Below the pieces are notes generated by a model. That model was not told the origin of the DNA and searched no databases. It saw only the letters and a program-made list of their open reading frames with translations. A stretch of DNA of 64,000 nt. Origin: Diploptera punctata. Lineage: Eukaryota; Arthropoda; Insecta; Blattodea; Blaberidae. A program made the translations under genes and the position numbers. The stretch covers positions 1,933,001 through 1,997,000 of the forward strand of contig JASPKZ010000422.1 of NCBI GenBank assembly GCA_030220185.1, in the 5' to 3' direction. This document shows positions 10,624 to 21,174 of the stretch, in pieces (within the stretch, counting starts at the first letter, position 1; each line of letters begins with the position of its first letter).

Positions 10624-10812
10624 CTGTTAACCCAACAAAAGCGAATGTTGTTGCAACAGCAGCAACAACAGCAGAAGCAGCGATTGCTACAACAACAACA
10701 GCAACAGCAGTTGTTGATTCCTAACAATGCAACTGCAGCTGATTTGCCGTCTAACATTCAGAATATTGACAGTCTGCTCAACAACACAGTAGCCCCCAAT
10801 GTTGCCTTGCAA
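10624..10812 (+). CDS. tai: taiman exon 3 of window (polyQ)
   Basis: The acceptor is a long polypyrimidine tract ending CCTAACAG and the donor is GTAAGT. The exon is exactly 63 codons, phase 0 to 0. The peptide opens LLTQQKRMLLQ, runs through two glutamine tracts of seven encoded by mixed CAA/CAG and split by KQRLLQ, and ends SNIQNIDSLLNNTVAPNVAL. The closing segment is typical of Taiman. Mixed Gln codons make the tract less prone to slippage than pure CAG. Because the exon is a multiple of three with phase 0 on both sides, it could be skipped without a frameshift. Confidence 0.88.
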
Positions 10813-11039
10813 GTAAGTACATAACATAAACTATTTTCCAAGTGGGGTTTGTCATTGCCTGTAAATTATGTATGAATATTATCAATGGATTTTTTAGCAT
10901 GTAAAAATGCATATAGCATCTTCCATAATGCATATACATCTTTGTCTTGATTTACGACAATAAAAAAAATCTGGAGCCTCTGAGAAAAAAATCTTGCCCT
11001 GTTTGAATTGTGATGCTAATAATTTTAGTTAAAGAGAAT

Positions 11040-11600
11040 TGTTGAATAAAGTAATATCTTAATAAAATTAAAATGAGTTAATATTCATCTTACCTCATAA
11101 ACTCTTGTGTTCTTCACAGCACAGGATCATGTTTTCAGGAACAGTTGTTCCATCTTTACGCCTGTCTTCACCATCATCTTCTAAATTGCCATCTACTGTT
11201 GATTTGATGAGATCAAATCTTGCTTGCCGGGAACTTCAAAACTCATTGGTTGATGATCTTGAGATCAGATCTTGCTCAACACTAGATGGCAGTTTAGAAG
11301 ATGATGGTGAAGACATAAATTCAACAGTTCTAAAGTTGGCTGAAGATAGGGACAACTGTTCCTGAAAGCATGGTCATGTGCTGTGAAGAACACAGAATTT
11401 ATGAGGTGAGATGAATAATGACTCATTTTAATTTCATTAAATTATATTTGAGTTCTGTGTTTTGACTCACCTCATATTTCTTGATTTTTATGCAGACCTG
11501 GTTTTGTCACTAACTGTGCGACATTCTCGATGCTTCAAAACACACAACTCAAATATAATTAAAATAAAGCTCATAGTGTTATTGCCTACATATATTTAAT
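11040..11600. mobile_element. Foldback elements C (two overlapping palindromes)
   Basis: The first palindrome is about 11068-11435. Its arms start CATCTTACCTCATAAA and end in the reverse complement, ATTTATGAGGTGAGATG. The right arm contains CTGAAGA (11342-11348) and a degenerate hammerhead-like continuation (CCTGAAAGCATG). A second inverted pair (ATATTTGAGTT at about 11447 against AACTCAAATAT at about 11550) ends with the family terminus CTCATAGTGTTATTGCCTAC in reverse orientation. The 86-codon open frame at 11105-11365 lies entirely in the palindrome and is not a gene. Confidence 0.65.
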
Positions 11601-11779
11601 TAATCTTATTAATTTAAAAGCCATGAAATATTAATTCCCATCATAAGATTTATGAAAAAAAAAACTACCTATATTTGATGTTTTTATTTAAATTAACATT
11701 TTCCATTCCTGTATAGAATCTAATTTAAGAATGAAATATTAACGCTCGAACCGGGGCTCTGATTCTATACATTCTATAC

Positions 11780-12840
11780 ATCAGTCTTCTTCTTCATCAC
11801 GGTTTAGGCTTATTTACTAGCCTGTTCTGGCTCCAAATTGCTGCTGTTTCCATCTTTTCTTTGGTCTTTCCAAACTTCTTCTTCCTCGTGTTGAATAGCT
11901 GTATGCTGCTTTTGGTATTCTATTCTCAGTCATCCTTGCAAGTGTTCTTTCCAGTTTGTTCTGTATTTCACTATTGTTGTGTTTAATTCCTCTACTTTTA
12001 GTTGTTGTCTTATTTCTGTGTTATGTTTTTTTGTCTATTCTTTGATATCCTGCTATTGGTCTGAGGAATTTAATTTCAGCAGCTTGTATTCTGGCAGATT
12101 GTCGTGTTATCACTGTCCATGTTTCGGATCCATAAGTAATAATAGGCACTGCCATTGCCTTGTATAATTTCATTATAGAGTATTTTACCGGCTTTATTTT
12201 TTAAGGTTCTTTTTAGTGTTCCTAATGTATAACTAAATTTAGTTTGTTATTTATATCTGTTTCCTCTGTGTATGATATTTCGCAACGTATTTCTTACAAT
12301 ATTTCTTACCACTTGTTCTATTGGTTTACTTTCTAATATTATCTCTGTCCGAACTGAATGAGCGCCCTTGAAGGCCATTGTCTTTTATTTTTCTGAAGAT
12401 ATTTCCATGTTGTATTTTTTTTTTTGATATTTCATTTAGTTTATACAGCATTTTTTGTACATCGTCCTCTGTTTTTGCTATTAAAATCTGGTCATCTGCA
12501 AAGGCTACTGTTTCTATTACTATATTTCCGAAGTTAATTCCCCCAGTTGTCATTTGCTTCCATGATCTTATCATGTTATAAAAATAAATGTTAAAAAGAG
12601 TGGTTGTTTTCCTGTTATATGTATTGGTTCTCTTTGATTTATTTTTATTTTTGTTTTCTCATACATTTTCTTAATTACTGCTATCAAGTGTAGTGGAATT
12701 CCTTTTTCACTTACTATGTTCCATAATTTTGGTCTAGATACTTTATCAAAGGCCTTCTTATAATCTATAAAGAGGATGTGCGTCTCTAAGTTGAATTCTC
12801 TTCGCTTCTCTATTATTTGTTTTAAAGTGAGTTCTATACA
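11780..12840 (-). mobile_element. LINE RT fragment
   Basis: The minus strand reads from about 12840 downward: HILFIDYKKAFDKVSRPKLW (RT motif), then IVIETVAFADDQILIAKTED with the FADD catalytic box at about 12500. Further on comes AVPIITYGSETWTVITRQSA at about 12140. Frame breaks and stops interrupt it. It is an L2/RTE-like RT, 5' truncated and dead. Its 3' end lies near the boundary at 11780. Confidence 0.78.
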
Positions 12841-13624
12841 TCAGTGCAATACCAATTACACCATTTGAACTTTGATAAAAAGTCAACATTTGTTTCCACT
12901 CGGACGAATGAGAATTTTATAAGTGGAAAGAAAGGTTAACATTCTTATCGGAGCTCGAATGGCACAATTGATACCACATTGATGTGCAGAATCAGAGATC
13001 CAGGGATCAAGCTCTGGTTAGAGCATTCATTTTTTCTTTCTTTCTTTCTTACCTATTTGTTCTTTGAGCTTCTCAACAAGTTATTTTTATATTTTATTAA
13101 CTTTTTATTTTATTTTATGAAGTTATTATTAGCCAAATACCCAATTCTATACTTACAGATCGGGCTGCTGCTCTAGAATTCCGATTTGGGTTGCCTGTTA
13201 TGATGTATTGCATTCCTTGTTCAGTACTTAGGAGGAACGGATATATAAAAAAATGTTTTTGGAATCGGCAGCCATGGATTTTCATTTTTTTTGTTTTTAA
13301 ATTAGGTTGTTTAAATGTATCTGAGTTACCCAGTTGTCCTCAACTATAATTTTGAACTATGGAGGGCCTTTGAACTGTTATCCTTCTTGAGTGTATTTGA
13401 ATGTCAGACTGCCACAGTTTAAAATTATAGTAGGGAATGGCTAGTTTACTCAGATATGTTTGTACAAATTTAACTTAAATAGTTACCTCGATCATGATAA
13501 AATTATTCTTATATCCATGTCTTTGTTAACAGTTACAGGTTCTGTATATACACTGAGTGAGAAACCCATTGCCTCAGTTAGAGATATAAAATAATTATCC
13601 TAGATTATGAATTTTGTCCACCGC

Positions 13625-13985
13625 TGTCATCTCTAGGTAGCGTGCTGCCTTGTCACGCAGTGGGCCCGGGTTCGATCGCCAATCGGGACACTTTCCTGGG
13701 TGAGGTTTTTATCGGGGTTTTTCCTATCTGTAAGACAACTTTAAGGCCCAAACGGTCCCCCGAACATCATATGGCCATTGTAATCATCATCATTCATATT
13801 CATCTTAGATTAAGCTTAGAATTAAGGACTCTTCTGGTGCACACGTCATCACCCATCATTTCATCGGGGCAATGTACCCCTGCCTTCCAGGCGCCCCAAC
13901 TTCTGAAGTGGGTTACAATTATACCAATGCCAGGAGAGAACACCAGAAATGCCCAAAAAGGACAAACCTGGGGCATTTAAAAAAT
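13625..13985 (+). mobile_element. SINE family B copy
   Basis: A tRNA-like promoter region ends in a B box (CGGGTTCGATCGCC at 13667-13680). The body begins CCTGGGTGAGGTTTTTATCG. The tail contains CTGCCTTCCAGGCGCCCC and ATGCCAGGAGAGAACACC. Related copies are at 44680-44960 and 59310-59580, and the three share both the body start and the tail words between pairs. No protein is expected. Confidence 0.7.
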
Positions 13986-14179
13986 AATATGAATTTTATG
14001 TCAATTTGTTATTTAATATTTATTTTTTAATAATATCAAGAATTATACTTTTTTTTGAGAATTTATTTTCATTATAAATGAATTACTTTATTTGATTGAA
14101 AATGAAAAGTCCACTGTGCAGCATTGGAACACACACTTTATTTTTTCATGGAAATAATTAGAGAATTAAGAAATAATGC

Positions 14180-14695
14180 TCATTAATTAAATTGTTTTCA
14201 GTCTGTTTATCTTACCACAATATTAATGTTGATTTGTTCATGAACATGTTTCGATTAGCTTCTAATCATCCTCAGCTTCTTGGCCAGATTGGTTGGTTTT
14301 ATATTATAAACCCTGGATGTCGATGTCAGCTCCCTCCTGCGGTTGGCCAAAGAACCTCCAAACGAGGTCACACGTTCTGTTGGTATTTTGAAATTCATAA
14401 CTCTGTTTTTGTTCTTCTGAATATAGATTTTTTCCCAAATAGTCAGTTCTTCTTTCAGAAGAACAAAAAACAGAGTTATGAATTTCAAAATACCGATGGA
14501 ACGTGACCTCGTTTGGAGGTTCTTTGGCCAACCGCAGGAGGGAGCTGACATCGACATCCAGGGTTTACAACATAAAACCAACCAGTCTGGCCAAGATGCT
14601 GAAGATGATTAGAAGCTAATCGAAACATGTTCAAGAACAAATCAACATAAATATTGAGGTAAGATAAACAGACTAAAAATAATTTAATTAAAAGA
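14180..14695 (-). mobile_element. Foldback element D
   Basis: Arms of about 230-240 bp centre near 14440. The asymmetric terminus is on the right (GAACCTCAAAATTTTACTTGC). A hammerhead-like core lies on both arms. On the plus strand: CTGAAGA 14599-14605, stem II GATTAG/CTAATC at 14607-14612 and 14616-14621, GAA, then the palindrome ACATGT at 14625-14630. On the minus strand the equivalent is at 14275-14244. Stem II is a perfect six-base-pair match in both. Confidence 0.75.
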
Positions 14696-14878
14696 ACCTC
14701 AAAATTTTACTTGCTAAAATAAAACATAATACTCATGTTGAAACTTAAATATTAGCCGTTGACTTTGAACGCTTGAAGAGCACAATTACTGCTGTAGTTA
14801 CAAATTTCTTCATACAAACCCTTATATGTAGTTACTATTACTAAGCTTGTAGATGTTTAATATTAATTTTTGTTTCAG

Positions 14879-15048
14879 CGATCGTCTAGCGTTCCTGATT
14901 CTCAACTTTCACCAAACTATGGGAGTCAAATGCTGAACAGTAGTAGTGCGCAGATCTCACCGGGCCAGCGCCAGCCTTACTCTCCTCATTCTCAGCTGAC
15001 ATCCCCACAGTCACAAACTCAGCAGCAGCAGGGCTTCTCCCCCGTCGG
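14879..15048 (+). CDS. tai: taiman exon 4 of window
   Basis: Acceptor TTTTGTTTCAG, donor GG|GTGAGT. It holds 56 codons plus two bases and is read as RSSSVPDSQLSPNYGSQ, then SSAQISPGQRQPYSPHSQLT and QTQQQQGFSPVG. It is rich in Ser-Pro pairs, which are possible proline-directed phosphorylation sites. The last two bases join with the first base of 15135 to make Gly. The donor is GTGAGT and not the GTAAGT seen in several neighbouring exons, and the next exon is only 86 bp away. Confidence 0.87.
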
Positions 15049-15134
15049 GTGAGTGTATACACCATACAAACTCATGTCAGACAGACATTACATATTCTGC
15101 ATTTTGTACTATTTGCATTTGTTCTGTATTACAG

Positions 15135-15252
15135 TTCAGGGCTGAACAACTTCAGCAATAACCAACAGGGGGCACAAGCCCGACTTTCACCTCATCCTCC
15201 TGGAGGACTTCCTTCTTTCCAGCAGTCACAGCTCTCTCCTCGGATCTCACAG
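15135..15252 (+). CDS. tai: taiman exon 5 of window
   Basis: Acceptor TGTATTACAG, donor CACAG|GTAAAA. The peptide is SGLNNFSNNQQGAQARLSPH, then PPGGLPSFQQSQLSPRISQ, low-complexity and Ser/Pro/Gln rich. The 86-bp intron before it (15049-15134) is the only short one in the window. It contains no stop in one frame through the donor only if retained with a different phase, so retention is unlikely to be productive. Exons 4 and 5 probably behave as one unit. Confidence 0.86.
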
Positions 15253-15369
15253 GTAAAAAAAAGACACTTGAAAACAATGTGTTATTTTAGTTATGTATTA
15301 GTATTCAAAATAAGCTAACTCATATTTTTATGGATCCTTAGGTTCACACTTAGGTATTAGTCCACATAT

Positions 15370-15545
15370 ATTTAACTTTTGTAGGAATTATTCACCATGA
15401 GGTTTAATTTATGATAAAATTAAATGTTTCTTACCTCTCCTCATATAAATCTTCTAAGTAGATCGCGATTTAGAGACCATAACGGTCTCATCTTCAGTAC
15501 AATCTTGGTGACATGTTATGTCGATCGGGAAGAAAACTTCTTCTT
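15370..15545 (+). mobile_element. Foldback element E (left half only)
   Basis: The terminus GTAGGAATTATTCACCATGA is followed by the arm start TTACCTCTCCTCATATAA. A minus-strand hammerhead-like core has CTGAAGA (15497-15491), a GAGACC/GGTCTC stem II, then TAA where GAA is expected, and the palindrome ATCGCGAT (15462-15469). No matching right arm is present. Confidence 0.55.
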
Positions 15546-16264
15546 CCCTCTGTTGTAGACCAATGAACCTCTGGATCAGGTCAGGAGAGTAAAAAACATT
15601 TGATTTTATCACTAGTCCACATCCTCAGCCAGCAAAATCTATTTCACTAAGATCCATCTGAATATTATTGTCCCACCTATACCTAATACTTTCTAATTAT
15701 TTTTTTCTCCTAAGGATTTCCCAACCAAAAAGTTTTAATAATTTCTACACTCATTCATCCAAGATACATAATCTATCAATCCTAATCACCAGTGTTGCCA
15801 ATTTGGGAAAAAAGTTGCCAAATGTACAGTATTTGAGAACCATCATTAGGAACTAAAAATCAAGCTTTCAGTTAGTTTCTTTTTGGAGTCTAATTATATA
15901 TTCCTTTCTGCATTCTTTGAACTCAAATATAATTATACAAATATGAATTGGAAATTGGAAAATTATACATATTTAAATTGAAAATTTCACACGTCACCTC
16001 AGATTTGATTTAGAAGTTCATTCAACCCTCACCAGGTGACAAGAGGATATGATACAGTGAGGTGGCATTGGTCTAAGCATTAGCCCGTGTGCCACATTTG
16101 GAACCAGTTGAGGCTCCCTGGCAGCTAATTTCTTATTGTTTATCAGTTTGAAAGCTGATATTAATGACTCAATTCAAACAGTCAGAGCTTACCTGAGGAT
16201 GAAAGTAAATTCTTCTGAAACATGCCAGGTGAAAAAGCATAAATTATATGGTGGGTGCAAAGTT

Positions 16265-16525
16265 TTTTTATTCATTTAAGTAAAGTTTTATCATCTCACA
16301 TCATGTTCTTCTTCTTAGACTAGTTTCAGGACCTTCTTCGGTTCCTTCCTCAGCATTTTTATGACCGTTATGTCATCTTGAAGGTGGCTCTTCAAGACAA
16401 CATAACGATCATGAAAATACTGAGGATGGAACCAAAGAAGCCCCCGAAACTAGTCTATGAAGAAGAATACAAGGTGAGATGATAAAATTTTACTTAAATA
16501 AATAATTCCTCATAGTGTTAATTCA
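16265..16525 (-). mobile_element. Foldback element F
   Basis: Arms at about 16272-16378 and 16395-16497. The right side ends with TTCCTCATAGTGTTAATTC, the family terminus in reverse. The plus-strand core is CTGAGGA (16420-16426), an imperfect stem II, GAA (16446-16448), palindrome ACTAGT (16449-16454), then C. The downstream bases TATGA pair with the ATA before CTGAGGA over three base pairs. Confidence 0.7.
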
Positions 16526-16796
16526 TAAAAAAGTTATTTTCTATTCATATTTATATAATATTGGTAAGAAACCTTCTAGTGTCACTTTCCATTTAAAAAA
16601 TGTATTATGTCTAATGTAATTATTTTGAAATTAATGTTATACATTTACAATTCAGCTATCTTGCACAGTAGTGTTAACATTGGACATCTCATTATCAAGA
16701 AGAGGCTTTATATGGGGCAGTATTGCTGTCTTTACCTTGCAATGTGACTTTAACTTTTATAAGATTCATGATGTGTTCCGTTGAGGTTTATTCAAA

Positions 16797-17169
16797 ATTA
16801 ATATAAAATTATAGAATATTCACCTGAAAGGTCCGTCTCCTCAACTTAATTATCATTTAACTGTAGCGCTTTCGGGACTTGTCCCATCATCGGCAGGATT
16901 CAAAACTGGTGTTTCACTGAAGATCTGGTAGAGGGGGTTACATGTATTTGGTTCGTTTTCGTTTATCAGGCTGTCGTTGTGAGCCACAACGACAGCCTGA
17001 TAAACGAAAACGAACCAAATACATGTAACCCCCTCTACCAGATCTTCAGTGAAACACCAGTTTTGAATCCTGCCGATGATGGGACAAGTCCCGAAAGCGC
17101 TACAGTTAAATGATAATTAAGTTGAGGAGACGGACCTTTCAGGTGAATATTCTATAATTTTATATTAAT
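16797..17169. mobile_element. Foldback element G: perfect 185-bp inverted repeat
   Basis: Arms 16797-16981 and 16985-17169 are exact reverse complements by my reading, with a 3-bp loop (AGC). Each arm contains a hammerhead-like core. On the plus strand: CCGATGA at 17073-17079 (second base C where U is expected), a stem GGGAC/GTCCC, GAA at 17093-17095, and palindrome AGCGCT at 17096-17101. CAG at 17103-17105 pairs with CTG at 17070-17072. Perfect arms imply very recent origin, arm-to-arm conversion, or an assembly artefact. Confidence 0.8.
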
Positions 17170-17342
17170 GTGACTTTACTAATGAGAAGAATTTACTGTC
17201 TTATGTACACCTACATCTATGTATGTAAACATACATCTCCATAAATTAATACTATTTCTCCTCAAATTATATTATTAGTCTCTCTATTGCATTATTTCTG
17301 TTTTCTTTTCTGATTTCTAGTGTGAATAATATTTAATTTTAG

Positions 17343-17460
17343 GAAGTGATATTTTGAGGTTCTTTTAATTATATTATTTTCAGTCTGATCATCTTACCTC
17401 AATATTAATGTTGATTTGTTCTTGGACATGTTTCAAAACAATTCTGTTTTATCGTCAGCT
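17343..17460 (+). mobile_element. Foldback element H (left half only)
   Basis: Begins GGAAGTGATATTTTGAGGTT and continues with the same left arm as element D (TCTTACCTCAATATTAATG). The minus-strand core is CTGACGA (17458-17452), an AAAACA/TGTTTT stem II, GAA, and palindrome ACATGT (17426-17431). The right half is missing and a LINE 3' end follows directly. Confidence 0.6.
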
Positions 17461-17504
17461 TGTCTGGATGTTATATATAATGATCTAAAACTGTGACTTT
17501 TTGC

Positions 17505-18044
17505 ATAGACTGCAGCGTGTTCATAATGCTTGCATTCGATTATATTCAATATCGATAATTTTTCCAAACATTTCAATAACCTCTCCTGACTCCGTCTTAC
17601 TGACAGATGTAAATTGCACTCTCTTTCACTTCTTTTCAAGCTTCTGAATTCCTACACTCTTAGTTACCTGGCATCCACATTTGAGGAGTTGTCTTCTTAC
17701 CACAATATTGACACTAGGTCACAAGATAGCAATCCGCTAACAGTCCCTCTTCATAGCACTTCCTCTTATTATACTTCTTTCACAGTAGCTTCTGTCGGCT
17801 CCTGGAATTTCCTTTCTCAAGATGTCAGGGGTTGCCGCACACTTGGTACTTTTAAGTCATCTGTTGTTAAATAATTATTTTTTCTCGAGAGTAAAATTTA
17901 TTCTATGTCATTAATAGTTTTTTTTTCTCAGTTTTCTATCTTGTACATTTTATATTTCATTCGTTAAATCTATATTATATCAAAATATTTTGTAAATAAT
18001 AATTATATTGTAGACATACTATGTGAAATTTATTTTTATTGTAA
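17505..18044 (+). mobile_element. LINE 3' end
   Basis: Plus-strand frames read LQRVHNACIRLYSI, then LHSLSLLFKLLNSYTLSYLA, and LHSTSSYYTSFTVASVGSWN followed by LSQDVRGCRTLGTFKS. This is the carboxy terminus common to many LINE ORF2 proteins. A short AT-rich 3' untranslated region follows. Its last 79 bases (17966-18044) recur exactly at 18488-18566. Confidence 0.75.
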
Positions 18045-18338
18045 TTAGATGTAAGAATCATTTTTACATTTTTTGTAACCTGGTTGAGTTGTTGTTATTA
18101 ATTATTATTTCCCACACAAGCTAGAATTTAATTTGAATGATTTCAAAGTATTCCACAGTTATTCAGTACTAACAACAATTATATTTTAATTTTTAGTTAT
18201 AATACGTCTGTTGAGACAGCATTTTGGGACTTTTAGTGTAACTGAGTTGGCAACATGGCTAATCTCCTTGTTAATATTAGAACAATGATATAAATCATTA
18301 TTACTATTTAAAATAGTGAGAGTGTACATTGTGAATAG

Positions 18339-18467
18339 GGTCAGCCGGGGTATCCAGCATTGTCCAACAGCCTGACCCCGTCCTCTCAGGCAGCAAGTAG
18401 CAGTAACTGGACGCAGTCAAGACACCTCCAACAACAGCAGAATACATTACTAAATGCTCAGCTCACG
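18339..18467 (+). CDS. tai: taiman exon 6 of window
   Basis: Acceptor GTGAATAG, weaker than its neighbours because of a poor pyrimidine tract. Donor CACG|GTAAAT. It is exactly 43 codons, phase 0 to 0: GQPGYPALSNSLTPSSQAAS, then NWTQSRHLQQQQNTLLNAQL. The weak sites and frame-neutral length make it a candidate for alternative skipping. The intron after it begins with only about 20 unique bases before copied LINE tail sequence. Confidence 0.85.
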
Positions 18468-18487
18468 GTAAATATCATAGTTCTCAT

Positions 18488-18566
18488 AAATCTATATTAT
18501 ATCAAAATATTTTGTAAATAATAATTATATTGTAGACATACTATGTGAAATTTATTTTTATTGTAA
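18488..18566 (+). repeat. Exact 79-bp copy of LINE tail 17966-18044
   Basis: The sequence is identical over 79 bp at an offset of 522 bp, and the duplicate pair brackets exon 6. It is followed without a gap by a piece of the TTAA-type repeat. Confidence 0.85.
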
Positions 18567-18740
18567 CACTTGCAAAGCCGATCATACCGGCGGATGCAAT
18601 TTAAATCTCTGACACAAGAGATTTTACCAGTGACATGCAGAGGATTAAGTTTTGTTAGATACAGACATGTGGATGATATCTTCTCTGTAATGAATATCAA
18701 ATATATTGATGATGCTTTAATAACTTACAAGATGAATTTC
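18567..18740 (+). mobile_element. TTAA-type MITE end plus PLE RT fragment
   Basis: 18567-18648 matches the right end of the TTAA-flanked repeat at 61511-61770 (shared words ACTTGCAAAGCCGATC and TCTCTGACACAAGAGATTTT) and stops at TTAA. From 18645 to 18740 the plus strand reads FVRYRHVDDIFSVMN, the YVDDIF-type catalytic box of Penelope-like RTs, ending in a stop just before the mariner at 18748. Confidence 0.65.
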
Positions 18741-18747
18741 TGAAGTA

Positions 18748-19646
18748 CGAGGGTGGATCAAATATAAACCGGAATTTGTATCTGGAGGCGCTGGTAGCGA
18801 ACTGCAAAGGTTGCAGTTTGGAGGGGAAGTTGGTGGGGGTGTCTGGAGTAGGGATCTTGATGTGTCGCACTCCAAAGAGCGGCCGCTTGCTTCAGTACGC
18901 CATGAGCAAGCAAGAGGTACACACGTCTGTTGTGCAATGCATTATTATTAAGTTTTTGACGAAAGAAGGCACTAAACCTTCTGAAATTTTGAGAAGGCTC
19001 CATGCGCAGTTCGGGGAAGTAACCCTTTCAAAGATGCAGGTGTATGATTGGTGCAAAAAAATTTTAGCGGGCTGGGATTCAGTGGAAAATGGGCCCCACC
19101 AAAGATGGCAACAAACAAGCATCACTGCAGACAACATTCGTGCTGTACTGGACCTTATTGAGGAGGATCGGCGCATAACAATTTCTGAAATTGCTTCACA
19201 CATTGGAATAAGCTTCGGAAAGCAGCATATCGCAACAAGCGTGGCTGGAAACCGATCCGAAATGTGATTGTGCTGCGTGACAATGCAAGGCCACACACGG
19301 CTCGGTTGACACAGTAAAACTGACGAAAATGCATTGTACACCTCTGGAACATCCTCCTTACAGTCCAGATTTGTCACCCTGTGACTACCATTTGTTTGGG
19401 TCACTGAAAGAAGACCTGGGAGGAAGGCGGTTTGGTGACAATGCAGCGGTAGAGGAGTTCATGCGCAACTGGCTGACTACACATCATCCCTCATTCTTCA
19501 TGGACAGCATCAAAAAGTTGCCAACTCGATGGCAAAAGTATTGGAAATGCAGGAAACTATGTAGAAAAATGAGGTGGTGGTTTTGTATTTTTTTGTTAAT
19601 TCAATAAATTTGTAAACAATTCCGGTTTATATTTGATTCACCCTCG
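18748..19646 (+). mobile_element. Deleted mariner transposon, copy 2 (899 bp)
   Basis: TIRs cgagggtggatcaaatataa and its complement are flanked by TA at 18746-18747 and 19647-19648. The open frame at 18776-19267 encodes the DNA-binding half: SKQEVHTSVVQCIIIKFLTK, then PSEILRRLHAQFGEVTLSKM and IEEDRRITISEIASHIGISF. After a frame change, VIVLRDNARPHTARLTQ (second catalytic Asp) and PPYSPDLSPCDYHLFGSLKE (third) follow, with the end at 19607. The segment with the first catalytic Asp is deleted. The deletion differs from copy 1 although the two elements are nearly the same length. Confidence 0.9.
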
Positions 19647-19849
19647 TATATTATATATAAAATAATCTTTATATAATCGGGAATCAATTCAGCATTCACG
19701 GAAAAGGCACTCACACAGACAATTACATAAAATTTTAAGGTTTCAATTGTATAGCACATGAACTGCTATATTCAGCATTTTAATATACAGATTAACAAAC
19801 ACTCTATTAAATGAAGATAATTTTAGGAAAGGATTCCGATTGAGGGTCT

Positions 19850-19930
19850 TTCCACTTTTCAGCGGTTGCCCTTTTACCAGCCGGCTGCTGGCCCTTCACA
19901 TCCACATGTGTCAATCACAGAGGTAGAAGG
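19850..19930 (-). mobile_element. SINE family A 3' fragment (reverse)
   Basis: Reverse complement of the tail of the SINE at 52849-53192 (CCGCTGAAAAGTGGAAAGAC and GGGCCAGCAGCCGGCTGGTA in sense). It is nearly identical over about 75 bp, so this copy and the 53 kb copy are relatively young. Confidence 0.75.
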
Positions 19931-20204
19931 AAAGGATACAATCACTTTTATACATAATGACATTAAATAGTTTTGGTAAGAAGATAATAATAAATAAGTT
20001 AAAAAAATTCAAGCAACAAAAAGATTGAGAGGGAATACACCATCCTACAAATTAATAGTAAGAAGAAAGAAAAACAATTCAATGAATTTACTTTCCCTGA
20101 AACACACAGAAAATTTCACAAAATATGTGGCAAATTGAATATTACATTAGCATTCACAAACAATAAATTTTACAGTAAGTATAAACATTTCACCTCATGA
20201 TGTT

Positions 20205-20545
20205 TTTATTATTAATTTAACACTTTTCACTGGAGGATAAGTTATATTTGAAGAGAAGAATTTTTCTCTTCAAATGTAATTTCACCTCATAATTGGTAGA
20301 ATTCTTGAGAACATGTTTCAGAATGCTTGGATTCTATTATCAGTTTGTTCCGACTGTTGAATTGTTGATTGGCAATCCTGTATGTTGCTTCCTCTTCTCT
20401 CTTTAGGTTGAGTGATGAACTTCCAAATCAGATCCTTTTAAGGATCAAATGAATCGTGAATTCTTCTTACCTCATATATCTATGTTTCTTTAAACACAGC
20501 ATCGCGGTATCGGAGAACCATCGTTCCCATCCTCAGCTGTTTTTA
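20205..20545. mobile_element. tRNA-core repeat head plus foldback element I (composite)
   Basis: 20205-20275 is the head of the ~300-bp tRNA-core repeat (TTTTTATTATTAATTTAAC ... ATATTTGAAGAGAAGAAT), immediately inverted on itself. Then 20280-20350 and 20465-20545 are two foldback arms, each starting TACCTCATA or CACCTCATA. Minus-strand cores are degenerate: CTGATAA with AGAAT/ATTCT stem, GAA, ACATGT; and CTGAGGA near 20531 with GAT where GAA is expected. Confidence 0.55.
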
Positions 20546-20656
20546 TGAGATGAAGCTGTTAAAAGTACTACTTTAATGTAGTGAATATGTTTAATCAGTA
20601 GGAAAAATAAATTAGAGAATTTAACCTCAAAGTGATGTTTGAATATGCACTAACAG

Positions 20657-20915
20657 GGCAGCTATGCTGGAGGTACAGGGCGGCAATTTGCACAGCGTGG
20701 ACAACAAGCCACAACTCAGCAACAATTGTCGTCTGTGAGATCGTTGCCAAGTCCTGGAACTTCTGGAGGTCCTCGTCAGTCCCCTTATCCTCCAGAGTCA
20801 TTCCCCACACCTGCCTCGCCCACGGCAGGCAACTACCAAGCTGGTGGCCAGTTCTCGCAGCAACTTCGCCTTCAGAGAACCATTAGTGCACCTTCGGCTA
20901 CAACACAATTGCCAG
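20657..20915 (+). CDS. tai: taiman exon 7 of window
   Basis: Acceptor GCACTAACAG, donor CCAG|GTAAAA. The exon is 86 codons plus one base. The peptide opens GSYAGGTGRQFAQRGQQATT and continues LSSVRSLPSPGTSGGPRQSP, then YPPESFPTPASPTAGNYQ and QLRLQRTISAPSATTQLPG. The final RLQRTISAPSATTQLPG is characteristic of insect Taiman. It ends in phase 1, and both exons 8 and 9 start with the matching phase, so joining to either keeps the frame. Confidence 0.9.
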
Positions 20916-21174
20916 GTAAAACATTTCATTCTTTTTTTTTGTCAATAATAAGCCAATATTGCTGTATGTAAATCACAGCTACGTTAACACACAAATTCAC
21001 TGAATGTTCAGTGTTAAGTCAAAGCTTTGAATCATGTTCTGTTTTTTCAAATTCACAATATATTTACCACCATGAGAACCTGTTTTATTATGTATTTCTA
21101 TGACTTAAATTTTTAATTTACATTTATGCAATGTATGTAAATTAATTTATTATAATTATATATAAAGTACTCCT

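Noticed and set aside
11105..11365. 86-codon open frame between 11105 and 11365
   Set aside because: It spans the two arms of a palindromic element, and no splice sites or tai-like sequence support it.
14192..14581. Open frames of 104 and 108 codons on opposite strands
   Set aside because: They are mirror images produced by the inverted arms of foldback element D.
18892..19404. 170-codon minus-strand frame across mariner copy 2
   Set aside because: Antisense shadow of the transposase; the plus-strand frames carry the recognisable mariner motifs.
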